A stretch of DNA of 64,000 nucleotides from assembly GCF_000003815.2 (NCBI RefSeq), contig NC_049990.1:8725353-8789352 (forward strand). Reading direction: 5' to 3'. The notes under the pieces were generated by a model, which was given only the letters and a program-made list of their open reading frames with translations, was not told where the DNA came from and did no database searches. This DNA is from Branchiostoma floridae. Taxonomy: Eukaryota > Chordata > Leptocardii > Amphioxiformes > Branchiostomatidae. Below, piece by piece: positions 1 through 25,787 of the stretch (its first letter is position 1; every line of letters starts with the position of its first letter). Made by a program: the position numbers and the translations under genes.

Positions 1-1195
1 GGTTTGTGGTGAGCAATTGGTTGAGAACGTTTAATAACAGGTTTATATTCAGTTCTTCCACATTATACAGAAACTTCAATAAATGGTATATCTGGCTTTC
101 TTCAAAGCAAGTGTCTAAAAGACTGCGATTAATACACCTCAATTCCAGAATCTAATAAGAAAAAGGTCATCGAAAGCTTTGCTCAGGAACAAAAATAATC
201 CATAAAGTTGATTGACGTCGATTTTTGTACGGTGTGAGTCAATTGAATCAATATTCAATTCAGTTTAGTCACTAGTATATAGTTTATGTATTCCCTGTCT
301 TGCTCATAGGGCAATCAATGTCTCCGGAACCATACACGGAACAGCAAACTGACAACATCTGGCGCACTGAAGAACCTACCACGGCTCCTGACAGTTGGTG
401 GTGGACCACTCCCTGGTACAACTGGTGGACAAATGCAGATAACACCGATTACTACCACAGTATGTATGATCTATCATTCACACATCTATCAACAAACTTA
501 AGGCCTTTCATATCACAACCTGTTGCTACCATTCCGGTTTCTTCAAAGCATGCTGTTTCCTTTGAAAAAGAGAGTCGGCTTGCCGTTATTGGCAACATTG
601 GCTTACAGAGGGTGCCGGTTAGTTCGAATACAATGATAATCTGTACATGTATGACATGTATCATATCCAACAGACTTCCAGGTCCGACTGAGGGGTGGTG
701 ATTACTACAGCTACGGCAGAGTGGAAGTCCTCTACAACGGTTATTGGGGGACTGTCTGTGACCATCGCTTCGACTGGCGAGAAGCCAGAGTCGTCTGCCG
801 TGAGCTGGGGTTCTCTGACTACATCACCTACTACGACAACGCATACTACGGGCAGGGCAGCGGCCCCATATGGATGGACAACCTTAACTGCTACGGATAC
901 GAGAGTTCTCTGCAGTACTGCCGACATGACGGTTGGGGGAGTCATTGTGGACACCACGAGGACATCAGCGTGGTTTGTGGTGAGCAATTGGTTAAGAAAG
1001 TCAGAAGATGTCGTACGTTTATATTCACGTTTATATATATGTTTCACATTAATATTATTAAAGAAACTCCAACAAACTCTTTGTCTGCTTTTCTGAAAGC
1101 CGAATATCTAAAAGTCACCTCTATTCAAGAATCTAATGAAAAAAGTTCATCGTAAGCTTTGTTCAGGAACAAAAGTAATCCATTAAGTTGTGGGA
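1..1195 (+). repeat. Tandem duplication of SRCR exon end plus intron
   Basis: The exon end and following intron at 1-210 are repeated, diverged, at 972-1190. Shared landmarks in the same order are the GTTTGTG|GTGAGCAATTGG donor, a TTTATATTCA stretch, TCTAAAAG, and near the end CAGGAACAAAA, TAATCCAT, AAGTTG. This shows the SRCR module grew by tandem exon-intron duplication. Confidence 0.75.
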
Positions 1196-4108
1196 GAATT
1201 ATTGATTCTTCTGTTGTATCCTATGCTGTAGGAAACGCCAGCGCCACTGATGTCCCCACTACCATCCCACCATGGTACACTTCCGAGCCAGGTACATGTC
1301 ATGTTTAATACGTTATCTAACTTATATACACATACAGCAAGCATGAGTTTTACAATGTATTATATAAAACCTGTTGGAATGGAATTCCATAGTACATTAT
1401 TTTATGTTCATTACGAGTAGATTTGGGCATGACTGGTTCCTGTGACTCCGACATGATGACGGTGACCTTTGACCTATGGGTTGCCCCGTGGCTTGATGGG
1501 AATCTCATGCACTTCGCCGACCCCACCTGTAAGGCCGTCAACAATGGCTCCCACCTCATCTTAGCTACTAAACTGAGCGACTGCGGGACGACAAGGAACG
1601 TAAGTGTACTGATGTCATACAGTGCAATACGATATCCTGTAAGCTGATTGGCTATTTCCTTGCTAGAGTGCCCTGTCTAAACTGCTCAGGGCGCTTTTCC
1701 CTAACTAGAGTAGAGGCTGGTCTTTCGATAGCTTGCTAGCAAAACTGAGCTTGCTAGTGAACTCATACTGTGGAAGCCAACGCACGGGTATACACATGCT
1801 GGGCGACCCCGTCTAACCTACATAGACCAGCTTGCTCGTGATGTGGGGTTGCGGGTCGGGATTTAAAGAACTCTATGGGGGACAGAGACGTCTGGAAGGA
1901 GAGGGTGGACTTGGTCCGGGCAAGCAGCCCGCGATGATGATGGTGAGAGTAGAGGCTATAAAAGCAAGTGCGGCACCACTCTTTTGTCATTCTTATGAAA
2001 ACTTTTGCATGAAAGGTCGAAACCGGTAAATCGTTGTGTCTCAGCCGCCATCCTTCTAACGCCTTATTGACTTTGACTGATGTCATACTTAGACGTCTTT
2101 ACTTAGACTGTCAGAGAAGTGCCTAATCCAGTCAGACACAGTTGTTTGTACTTTGGTCTTTTTTCCTGTTCTGTATTTAAGAGAAACGTTAAAAATCTGT
2201 AAATTAGATGCTTAACTGTTTCTGTATATCCCCTCACCATAGGAAACAGACGGTTACGTCATCTACTCCAACAAGGTCCTGATGTACTCGTCCAATCACA
2301 GCGTCATCATCCGGGACCTTCAGCTCGAGGTCCCAGTCACCTGCAAGCTACCACGCAAGTCCGTGGTTTCTGCCCAGTTTACGGCAGACTCCAATGCCAT
2401 AAAGTACAGCCTGGAGAGAGAAGGGAACTTCGACATCGCGCTGCAGTTTTACGACGGTTCGTCGTTCTACTACGCGTACACGGGACCGGTGGGGCTTCAG
2501 CTGAACGAGCTGGCGTACGCGCAGGTGCGGCTGTCGTCTGACGACAATCTCCGCATCATGGTGGACTCGTGTGTGGCAACGCCCTCACGGAACCCGGCCG
2601 ATACAGTCATCTACAGCGTCATCGAAAACAAGTAGGTATTCCTTCCCTTCATAAAGTTGCTTAAAACATTTCTTTAAAGGATTTCTTTCCTATGGTACTT
2701 TTCTGTTTTATCCTAGCTGTGCCAAAGACACTTGACGTTTCGTCCTAGCTGTCCCGACCACTGTGATAACGTACTACATGCCCTTCGGGTCCCCAAAGGT
2801 GGAACGTTTCGGGTTCCGAGCTTTCTAGGAAAACTTGCATCCTTTCTCATTGTTTCTTTCTTTATAATCTACGGTTACCGTACCTCTTATGTTTTATGCT
2901 AGCTGTCCCAAAGACCCCACTGTGATGACGTACCACACAACCTCCCCGAAGGTGGAACGTTTCGGGTTCCGAGCTTTCCAGTTCGCCACCGGACAGAACC
3001 AAGTCTTCCTGCACTGCCTTGTTCAGGTGACGCGTTCCACTTCATTTTGTAGCAAGGGTTTAATTTGTGACAGTATTTGTATCATATTCTTATGGCTGTA
3101 AATTACGTTTATAGTATTTTGATACTCAGTGGTTCTAATAATCTTATTGCTGTGAAATACGTCTATAGTATTTTAAATGCCCAGTTGTTCATCAGCTAAA
3201 CGTAAGGCTGTGAATTTCGTATATGGAATTTTGAATACTCAGTTGTATTATTATTTGGATTTCCAACAGACAGTTTGTGACTTTATGTGAGTTACTTGAT
3301 GTGAAAGGAGTGTACAATTCTGCCGCGAAATGCTTCTGTCGAATAAACCATTGTTATTATCATCATTATCATATTCTGAAACATTTCTGCCATCTCAGGT
3401 ATGTGACGGGTCAGACCTCAACTCGCGGTGCACCCAGGGATGCATGAAGCGTGGTGCCAGGTGGAAACGTGAGGCCACGCCTAGCAACCAGCTACGTCAG
3501 GTGTCCGCAGGCCCCATCTTCCTGCGCATGCCCGGAGACGATGACGGCGTCGGTACGTTATTCGCGACATGATATACTAATATTCAGCGTGTTGTTATTG
3601 TCTGGTAAATTTCACAGAACTTCAAACTATTTGCTTTTTTCCACATCTATTGGCTGAATTTAGTCCTCACTCTTAGTCAGCAATTTAACTGGCCTCAATC
3701 ATGATGTTTCTGACATAGGGAGAAGAGATACTGTTACAGTTTCAATGTAACTAGTAACCTTGGAGTGGCCTTCATATCATACCTTGAAATGACTTTCATG
3801 TCTTGTTACGTGGTGACTGACCATTAAGTAAAAAATGTGGTGTTGGTTTGGGAACCGCCTGGGCTCATAGTACCGTGAGTTATACAATTTAATCATATTT
3901 GCTTTGCCCTACAGACTTCTCAGCTAAGAAGAAGTCCTACACGTCCGATGGCGTGGTACAGACCCCGGTACTGACCGTCGCCATCGCCGCCGCGGTCGGT
4001 CTTGCCGTGGTTGTTCTCGGCATCGCCGCCATGGCGCTCGTCTACAAGCACCGCCGTGATAAGATGGCGTTCCGGTACCAGCCTGTCGAGACCGCGGAGA
4101 CGTACTGA
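1..4108 (+). CDS. SRCR-ZP-transmembrane protein, 5' partial
   Basis: Predicted cell-surface or secreted glycoprotein. By GT-AG sites and phase the exons are: end of an SRCR exon (1-8), 310-459 (Thr/Trp linker), 674-979 (SRCR), 1232-1291 (linker), 1421-1599, 2243-2631, 2903-3026, 3399-3552 (ZP) and 3915-4108. All joins keep frame. The SRCR exon has the typical order RLRGG, GTVCD, CRELGF, C at the end. The ZP part starts with CDSDMMTVTF and ends with VCDGSDLNSRC. A basic site RWKR followed by E, a usual convertase site after ZP domains, lies in 3399-3552. The last exon encodes a hydrophobic segment (TVAIAAAVGLAVVVLGIAAM), then KHRRD and a short cytoplasmic tail ending ETY. The SRCR-ZP family includes DMBT1-like and polymer-forming proteins. 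The 5' end is outside the window, so the number of SRCR domains is unknown (at least two). Confidence 0.88.
674..979 (+). other. SRCR-domain exon
   Basis: A phase 1-1 exon encoding one complete SRCR domain, from FQVRLRGG to ISVVCG. The six expected cysteines are visible: TVCD, VVCREL, LNCYG, QYCRH, SHCGH, VVCG. The symmetrical phase makes it freely duplicable. Confidence 0.9.
2712..2828 (+). pseudogene. Decayed partial copies of a ZP exon
   Basis: Two acceptor-like copies precede the real exon at 2903. The first begins after the AG at 2716 and matches only about 15 bases. The second begins after the AG at 2748 and matches the real exon to GTTCCGAGCTTTC. It has lost frame through a small deletion and meets TAG, where the real exon continues to CAG. 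Both are intronic relics; use as coding exons would break the ZP frame. Confidence 0.75.
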
Positions 4109-4858
4109 CGTGTTGGGGGTTTGTTCCTAAACTTTACTGAATAGTGTGGGTACATACAGCTTACTGCAGTAGCGACTGCAATGTCTCTAATACACCACTT
4201 GGAGAATTAAAGACTTAGCTACGTCACATCACTATGCGTCATTCTTTTAAATGAGTGTATGCTTTTCATTTTTTGTGTATTTCCCAAACCCTTATGTTTC
4301 CAGTAGGCTCTGAATGATTGTGGACATTTCGCAGTGTAAATTCGTAATGCCTGATGGTATCGATGGGCTAGGTAAAAACCGTCCAAGCTGTGCAAAAAAG
4401 GGAGACATGTGATGCCTTTACAAAGCAGATTTTATTTAATAATCTTGCTACCGTGTGTGTGTTATACGCTTGCGTGTGTAAGTTTCCTTGTCGACCCCAG
4501 TTCAGACCCTTGCAGAACAAAATGCGCATTATATGATACCTGAATATCTGTTGAATATTGTAATATGTTGAATTTGCCCGAGGTGACGTGGTAGACGATG
4601 AGGCAGTTTATATGTATGTTTATTTATCTAAGGACCGATGGGTAAACACTATGAAGTCAAGGGTCATACAGGGAAGTGTCACGATGGTGTTGTAGATGGG
4701 GAGGGGCATATTTGTCATTAGAAGAAGTCATTTAAAGAGCCTAGAGGGGACTAGAATATGGTACGCCCTATATTCCATACCTTTGCCAATTTGTACTATT
4801 TGTATTTTGCAAGCCGTTTAACGAGCCTTGTTGGAGACTGCACGGCCGTGTGAGCGGC
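4109..4858. other. Intergenic space between convergent genes
   Basis: Tail-to-tail interval holding the two 3' UTRs. On the minus strand AATAAA (plus-strand TTTATT at 4619-4624) fits the CUB-protease transcript; another lies at 4431-4436. No other coding potential was seen. Confidence 0.5.
4206..4211 (+). terminator. Candidate poly(A) signal of the SRCR-ZP gene
   Basis: ATTAAA lies about 100 bases after the stop codon at 4106-4108. No AATAAA was seen nearer on this strand. Confidence 0.4.
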
Positions 4859-7800
4859 CTAGGGACCGGTGTACCCGCTGATGGACTCGTCGATCCAGGT
4901 ACGGAGCTCGGTGACGCGTGCGTACACGGCGGGGTAGTTGGTGAGGCAGTTGGTGGAGCCCCAGCTCACCACTCCCACCAGGTTCCACGGTCCGCCCGCC
5001 ACCTTCTGGCACACCAGGGGGCCGCCACTGTCTCCCTGGGGGTGGGGATCATTAGATGTATTTCATTACCTTCGACAGAAGGTGATGGTTTTATCCCATA
5101 AGTTGGAATTTATAGTTAGCTATACATGGTGTTTATAAATACATCATGTATGTATAGATGAGGGTCTCCATTCTCTTCCGCAAGCAGGCCTGCTGCAGTG
5201 AGGCCTTTTTAATTTCCCGAGGCAAATCGACGTACTGAAAAACATTTATCTGAGAGAAATCGATAGAACAAGGCAGCCCTCAGATGGCTAGGACATGTGG
5301 AAAGAAGAGGGAAGAATTCCCAAGATAGCTTTTGAATACAAACCAAAGGGGGGGGGGCGCCCCTGTAGGTAGGCCCAGGAAGGGGCGGATCAGATTTTAA
5401 CCTCCATAAAATAATATAACTATGTAAGAATGTACCTGGCAAGAGACGGAGCCTTCTGCGCCTGCGCAGATCATGCTGTCCGTGAGGGCGGCGCTGCCCC
5501 AGTAGCCTGCGCACACCGCGTTGGTCATGACTGGCAGCTGCGTCTGCTGGAGGGTGTCAGCTGAGGTCGAACCTGCAAACAAATCAAACATCAAGCAAAC
5601 GGTTATGTCACGCTTATGAACTTCAAGGTTAGACATCCAGGTAAACAATATTCAACTAGAAAGTTTATCCCGAACACACTTAGTGACTTGAGCCGCTCTC
5701 TGGTTCTGTGATAAGCCAATTGCTACATTATGTAACTGAACCCCACAGGGTGTCTGCTATTTTATCGGCATCCATGATGACAGCCGTCTGGTCCAGGTCA
5801 TTGGCCTTATTTGTTCGGAGAAGAAAAAAAAAAGAAACAGAACAAAAACAATATGTTTACCTTCAATTCATTCTATACAACTGGATAAAGAAAAACGGAG
5901 ATTTACTCCCGGACGTTTCGAGTGACATCCATCACTCATCTTCGGCGTCGCCTAGTCCGGAAGTAAATCTCCGTTTTTGTATCCAGTTGTAGAATTGAAT
6001 TGTATTAAAAAAACATTTATGTTGTATATTCCTTCATATTTTCCACAATATACATACCATTTCTATCCATCCACAACTTCTCGAGTTATACTGTACCCGA
6101 AAACATGACTTACTGGAGGAAGAAGTCCGGCCCCATCCTGTGGTGTAGCAGGTCATGGAGGATGTGTACTCGTCAGACGACTCCGCCCGACAGACGGGCT
6201 TGACGTGCTCACCTAGTACCGCGGGGGTCGCCAGCTTCACCAGGCAGATGTCGTTCGTGAACTGGGTCCTGTTGGAATAGAAAGAGAAGAAATGCTGGTA
6301 AAAACAGCTCGCTATTTTTAGCTAGGATTCTACGAAAAAAAAGGTTAATCATCCCGTTGCCTGTTCCATGTGTAGGCTCCTTCATAGCAGGCCCTATGAT
6401 TCTGTCTGTGCTTTTTTTTTCTGAGAAAAAAACTAGGCTCGAGAGCGTGCTAAGAAAAGTCGTCTATTTGGAGGTTTCATTAAAAAGTCAAACAGAACCA
6501 AGAAAAAGAAATTAATGCTTAGACCATATCGATAACATTACTCAATACCTAAGGCTTGAGATACTAGTAGGTAAATATCCCGTCTTGGCAAAACACGAAA
6601 TCAAACAGTATTCATGTAAACAAAATCTAAACAAATAGTTGATTATCAAGGCAAACCGTTTAGAATGGTAGAGTGGAGAAATGAAACGAAAGTGATATTT
6701 GACTCTCGTACCCAGAGTTGTATTGGGGGTGGCAGACGGTTGCCTCCATCTCAATGGTCTGGATGTCCTCTGAGTTACTGCTCCGGGAGTGCTCCCCCAG
6801 AATGATCCTGTGGTAGTTAGGGCTGAAACAAAGGACGTGAGGTATATCAATGTGGTTGTACTTTCAGTCCAAATCAGTTCTACTCTGAAAGTTGACAACA
6901 GGCTCTCCACGAGTTCCTGTACATGTCCAGCATGACAGAGCAGAGTTCGTCATTCTGAAGTCCCTGAAGTCCTGTGTCTTTCTGAATTATCCTCAAAAGT
7001 GTCAAGAAATATCTATACGTATCAGGCACTGTGTTAAGGGACATTTACGAGTAGAGCTTAGGTCCCATTTCCGAAACGGGGCCCTACCGGGATGTTTGCG
7101 GAAACGAAAAATGAAATATACAAACACTATATGCTCCTGACTATTTTTTTTTAAAGTTCTGTGTGTCTTGTTGTCTTTCTTGTCATATTTTTAGCTTCCG
7201 ATCGCTACCTGGCCGGGCCACGGGTCCGAATTGGGACCTAAGCCTAAATCAAGCTTACAGCGGGTTGCAGTGGGCGGCAGTCACCACCCAGTTCTCGTTG
7301 ATCAGTGAGCCCCCGCACACGTGGGACCCGGATGTGGACTGCATGGTGATCTGCCATGGCCAGCTGTGCGCACGCGCAGTCTCTCCGCCGACGATGCGCG
7401 ACGTTCCGTATGGTGTGACGTCAGGAACACCACAGGAGCCTGTAAAATGTTTTTTATTTAATTTGTAAATAATCAAAATGTAACAAAAATGTATTGAAAC
7501 TACCCACTACTTCCTACGAGTACTTTGTGGGTATGCAGAGAAGAAAGAACTAGTGAACTTGACACACACATAAAAAACCTTCACGCTATTTTTCCTTTTG
7601 TTTCTAAAGAATACATATCAACAAAAGTACCTATTTTTATGTCAACTTTAAAGGAGTATACTTTGCTTTTGAATGAAACAAAGAAAATTGGAATCCCCAA
7701 ATGTTCCAAATATGAACTACGTTAAAGGTTCTGAATAGAAGACTTTGAAATGAATCATTGTCTTCCTAATTTCCTTTGAGTCATAAGCATACATGGTTGT

Positions 7801-9933
7801 AAGAAACACTAGGCTATAAAGCTTCGCAAAAAGATTTTAAACATCAAGTGTGTACCAAGCTTAAGACTCAAATCAGTTTGAAAGCCCGTATCGCCGTGAA
7901 GGTACAAACCTTGTCCTGTTGACGCGGTGGTGGTGGTGGTGGTGGCGGCAGTGGTAGTGGTGCCGCCCGATCCACCTTCTCCGGTTATCTCGAAGTCAAA
8001 GCTAGCGTATTTGCAACAGAAACCATTAATCAGAACAAGCACAATAATGTCTTGGCAAAAACTGTAGGCAATTCTTTGATTTCTGCTTGTTTTGAATTAT
8101 GATTATCAGCTTAGTACTGATTTTTGTGGCACTCACAAATATCTTTATATCGCTATGTTCATTTCGTAATCACCACCCTCGATTTAATTGATTTTGATTG
8201 ATTTGATTTGATTTGATTCATTAGGATTGGAAAACGGCACAATACAAGCGGGCCACAAGTGGTATGTTGTTGTTATGACCCACATATGAATACATAAATA
8301 TGCATTGATACACTAGGTAACTGGAACATTAAATACAATCATTAGATACAATTCAAAATTACAAATATGATCTAAGATATCAATCAGTCTCTTAAAATCT
8401 AGTTAAAAGAATCTTTAGTCGAGTACCTGAACCCCCTGTACATGACACTGTAGTCGCTGGAGAAGACGATGGTGATTTCGTTGCTGCTCGTAATGGGAGC
8501 AGGGGTGGTGGTGCCGCAGAACCTGCCTACAAATAATCCAAATAGAAAATACGAATTAAAGGAGAATTCCACAAGTAACGAAATATCTAGAAATAAAGCA
8601 TAGGCTTATTTGAGTATGGTGGTAACATATGTTTTGGAATATCACCTGGTTGGAATGTTAGACAGCTAGAGACACATGAGTCCATGATGACGATTATAGA
8701 ATGAAAACGTACCCACGGATATTCCCCCGTCGAAGATTTCCAGGACGTCGTATGAGCACCGGTGGTGAGATTCAAGAGCGAAGTCCGTGAACTCGATCGA
8801 AACCTAACGTTACATGAACACACAGAAAATTGAATGAATGAATGAAAGAATGACTGGTTTATTTGCAACAAACAAATGCGCATATACATATCGTCGCAGC
8901 CTTCCATGGCTGAATTGGAATGCGACACATAAATATTTGTTGAAATTTTGTAGTTTAAAAATATAGCACGTAAGGTCATCTGTTTTGTTGATTAACAGAA
9001 ACTTTTTGTTACTTTGACCACGGAAATTGGAGTACCTAAGAAACCAATGTTGAATTGATTTACCAACGTGATGAAACTGAGGTAGGTTTTGCCCCTGAGG
9101 TATCGCTAAAAATCTGTACCTGAAGGCATATTTTTTTAACCCCGGACGGTTTGGAAATGCGACGTAGGCCTTAGGCCTGGGTCACATTTCCAAGCCGGGG
9201 CCCGACCGGGATGTTTTAAGAAACGAGAAACCAAATTGTATACCAAGCAAAATACACAAATTATGCCCTTGAATCTTATTTTGACATTTTGTGCATTTTG
9301 ATGTCTTTTATATAATTTTTTGCGCTCCCGATAGCTGCCCGGTCGGGCCCCTTTTTTAAAATGTGACCTAAGCCTAACCTGTTGCTCAGGCCCAGGAGAC
9401 AGCACATAGGTGCAGCGGGCGTCGTTAGGGTAGTTCTGCGGGTAGTTTGGGGACGAGATGGTCCCGCTGGACCCAGATACAGTGTCACACTGTTGCGCTG
9501 TCGGAAAACAATCACATGAAACACATATATGTTTAAAAAAAACTCTTGTTTGATATCGTGTGTAACTTCGGAGGTAGTGTCTGCTTGGAGATTATCGCTT
9601 GCACGACGACTTTCCCAAGACTGAATCGGTTTGCCAATCACAAAACGACCGTATAACATACGTGACCGGGCCCTCATCGAAAAATTACTGAAATAGATAT
9701 TCCAATTAAAAGTAAAGCAAAGCCAACGACGTCTTTGATATCTCAAGGAACTAAATTAAAAAGGGAACTAATTTGACAAAAAAAAGGCGATTGAAATGAC
9801 TAATTCAGGGAGGAAAATATGTACCTAACGTTATAATCTCAAACATTGTCGATTTCTAAAGAAAAAGAAAATGTGTAACATCCATACCTATGGCGCTTGC
9901 AGCCCCAGCGATGATCAGCAAAACTTTTAACAT
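4859..9933 (-). CDS. Secreted CUB-domain serine protease (S1 family)
   Basis: Complete 10-exon gene, 402 aa in my model. Exons 5' to 3': 9888-9933, 9379-9497, 8713-8803, 8427-8526, 7910-8001, 7259-7439, 6712-6822, 6114-6268, 5436-5572, 4859-5035. The first exon is a signal peptide ([14 protein letters not shown]). A CUB domain follows ([30 protein letters not shown]). Then come a Thr-run linker, the activation site R before IVGG, and a full chymotrypsin-fold domain with His (TAAHC), Asp (NDICLVKL) and Ser (GDSGGP). The 8526 acceptor was chosen because the nearer AG at 8523-8524 breaks frame and loses the GRFCG motif. The residues before GDSGGP read GSVSCQ, so the Asp that gives trypsin specificity is absent; cleavage after Arg/Lys is not expected. 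Likely an extracellular digestive, immune or developmental protease. Confidence 0.9.
5862..6002. mobile_element. Palindromic MITE-like element
   Basis: Inverted arms of about 48 bases (CAATTCATTC-TATACAACTGG on the left, the complement on the right) flank a short core containing GACGTTTCGAGTGACATCC. It sits in an intron of the CUB-protease gene. Confidence 0.6.
7057..7246. mobile_element. MITE copy 1, beside a splice donor
   Basis: Imperfect terminal inverted repeats: CTTAGGTCCCATTTCC on the left, GGGACCTAAGCC on the right, with GC-rich subterminal ACCGGGATG / CTACCTGGCCGGG. Its right end stops 12 bases from the donor of the catalytic-His exon (7259-7439). Confidence 0.6.
9165..9378. mobile_element. 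MITE copy 2, abutting a splice donor
   Basis: Same family as the copy at 7057-7246, with TIRs GGCCTGGGTCACATTT and AAATGTGACCTAAGCC. On the minus strand its terminal GTTAGGCTTAGG forms the donor dinucleotide directly after the CUB exon 9379-9497. Confidence 0.6.
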
Positions 9934-10027
9934 TTCTTTGAACTTTGATGTTCGCACTCGGATAGTGACCAGCTTGCAGGCGAAGTTGTCAGCAAAATGG
10001 TGTAGTGAAGACGACGACTGTCCTACA

Positions 10028-10033
10028 TATATA
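10028..10033 (-). promoter_or_regulatory. Possible TATA box of the CUB protease
   Basis: TATATA on the minus strand about 95 bases before the start codon at 9931-9933. It is the only TATA-like element close upstream. Confidence 0.3.
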
Positions 10034-11841
10034 GTCCAAGAAAGCTATAAAATGATATTGCTTGTTGTTATTGTGGTCTGGAAATTGATGGAATTGGGTC
10101 CAATTTTCACTTAAGAGGATCCGGGGTAATTTCCTTTTATGTGGACTAAACATTGTGAAATAGACATTTTCACACTCAACTTATTTCATTATTACAAGAA
10201 TATAAAGACCAGTAACATAAATTCACACGTGAATGATTCTCAAATTAAGAGCAAGGATTCAGAGGTGTTGAATGTATACAACGTCTGAAATACTAAATTT
10301 CGATTCATTTTCAGGCAATTTTCACAACATATAGCTTAAGTTTCTTAGCTACGTAAGTTTTCCACAAATGTTTTATCGATCAAAATCATCAGAAATATAT
10401 CTTTTATTCTTGAAAGCTCACAAGTTTGCAACATCTGGATTTGCATCGGAAACGCTATCAACAATGACGTCACCTGTACGTTGATGACGTTTCCTGTACG
10501 TAGGTACTTGTATCAAGGGCCATATATATCTATAATTGGATCTTATATTACAGCTTATCATTCCCACTCCTAGTAGATGTTTACTGTTTAGGTGGATGCT
10601 ATATGATAATTACATGGTCAGCACTTGTGTTGCAAGTACTTGAGCGAATCTTGAACATGAAGTGTATTGCTTTATAATTTCCATAAGGTTGAGTTTTCGT
10701 ATAATTATACAGTTAACAATGCCACTGCTTTTCTCTATTCCTATTTAACGTGAGAACTGAACAGCTTCAAAATGGCGCGGTGCCAATAACTGAGCAGTTT
10801 TTTTTTATCGTGATTATGCCACCTAGCCATAATTATAAGTCACTGCAATGTCACCCAAGGTCACCACTACTCTTATGGATAAGTGCACGTGTGCTGGGTT
10901 CTTTAACGTAATAGCAGACAGAACAGTGGAGCGCTACCATAGCATATGTGTCTCTTGTCACCATGTACGTTATCGTGTGCACAGACAATTCAGTCCAGAC
11001 CACAGGCTTTGATTCCTACACATACTCGTATATTGCACACAAATTTCTGGAACAGTCAACAATTCTGTCTCAGGGAACCAAAGATTTACATAACACATAG
11101 TATTACATGAGTGGCGATGTCTGTCAAATGATTTACTAGTGCTGCTTGACAACTTCCATTTACCACAGTGATGTATATTCAATCGTTTCAAGTGTCTTAT
11201 TTATCTCAAGTGGGCAATAAACATGAGAAATGAACAGCTTGTGCGTATTACGCAATGTGTAACGGAAATTTTCGTAGATGGGGCCAATGTCCTCTAATAG
11301 CGAATACAACTTTTATCCCAATACTTCTGGCAAGGACATATGTCATATAAACCTTCAACAGTGTATAAACTACTTGAGTCCAAGCAGCCATACGACACTG
11401 TTCATAGTTCAAATTTATCACGCAATTAAATCGTTGACGAAATATTCGAGTGTCTTGAGTGTGGGAGATTGACAGCTGGGCAAGTGGTCTTCAAACTCTA
11501 CAAACCACTTGGTTCGTTTTTAAGTATTGTATGTTTTTGAATCTATATATAACGCGTTATATTTCTCAAAAGGTGAAGGTTTTTAATTCCACATGTGTCT
11601 TACAATAGATATATCATTCAGATAGTGTGTTTGTGAGAAATTAATTGTAACAGTTACACATGCACTACGTTTTCGCTCACGTTTAGTCCTACAAATACAA
11701 AAGGATCTGTACCAATATCTATTATAAATTTAGTTGAAGTTACCCACAGCTGTGCAAAAGTGCTTTTTGAAATACATTTGTTCTTTGGATAACATTTGAT
11801 TTTCTGTTAAAGTTTAGTAATTACGATTATGATTTACATGA
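10034..11841. other. Intergenic, with a segmental duplicate of 26305-27425
   Basis: No gene seen. From about 10889 to 11841 it is a diverged paralogue of 26305-27425: shared blocks include ACAATTCAGTCCAGAC, GGCAATAAACATGAGAAAT, CAATGTCCTCTAATAGCGAA and CCTTCAACAGTGTATAAACT. It holds the 3' flank, and probably the 3' UTR, of the Fic gene at 11842. Confidence 0.6.
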
Positions 11842-24959
<13,118 letters not shown>

Positions 24960-25787
24960 GGCACTGCTAAGTAGGAACCAAAGCATAGCCCAACACCACG
25001 GCTACGTACGCAGAGCCCGTCTGAGGTGATGGAAAAACTTCCCAATGTGTGGTCGCAGTCCTGTCAGACCCTGTCAGATGTCCAGTGAATGGGAAAGACC
25101 CCGGAAGTGGTGGACTTTGTGATTTGACGTCACAAGAACCAGGGAAACGTACCGGAAGTTCCATGGAGTGTGTGTGTAGGAGCGCTCGAGCGAGGTCAAT
25201 CAATGTCTCTGCAACTTACATCCAGACATGCCTTCGTTCACGTAGACCAGGCTTCGCCCTCCCCAGCAATGTCAGATTGATTTGCTTAATATATGGGTTT
25301 TGGCGTCGTGTTGGTGCATCGGTTAGGGTGTTCGCCCCAGACCCAAGAGGTCCTTGGGTCGAATCCTAGGACATGCCCTCGATATTGTGCATTTGGGGAT
25401 AGCACTAAACGCGACTTTCCTCACTTCACTCAGGTAGAAATGAGTTAGGGTCGTCCCTCGGATAGGGTGTTACATGGACATCCCGTGGTTGAAGAGAGCC
25501 ACACCTCGAGCACGTTAAAGAGTCATTACACTTCGGGTCGTGTCACGTGGTGACCATTGACTTAAAACCTAACTTTCTTGGCGAAGGTAATGATGATGAT
25601 GATAAGTGCCCAGCAGGCATACATAAGCCACAGAAGAAAGAAAGAATATAAATATAAAGACAGGACTTCTAACAGTAATCATTTAGAATATCTGTCTCTT
25701 TAATATGGGTCTGCCTAAACACCTCTTGAAAGCGGCTTTAAAAAGCTAGTCAGTCGGTTTCAAGAGCAAAGCAATTTGTGCAGAGCT
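24960..25787. other. Upstream region of the fusion gene
   Basis: Presumed promoter side of the minus-strand gene. No TATA box is obvious near 24960. A CRE-like TGACGTCA half-region occurs near 25126. The rest is occupied by a SINE. Confidence 0.3.
25301..25600 (+). mobile_element. tRNA-derived SINE, second family member
   Basis: An A-box-like TGGTGCATCGGTTAGGGTG at 25311-25329 and a B-box-like GGTCCTTGGGTCGAATCC at 25349-25366. A body with CTTTCCTCACTTCACTCAGG follows. It ends near a GATGATGAT run. Confidence 0.65.

Noticed and set aside
8427-8522. Acceptor at 8523-8524 for the CUB exon
   Set aside because: It breaks the reading frame and loses the GRFCG motif; the acceptor four bases upstream (exon to 8526) restores both.
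24967-25203. 78-aa minus-strand frame upstream of the fusion gene
   Set aside because: No homology, no signal or splice context; it overlaps the presumed promoter and looks like chance.
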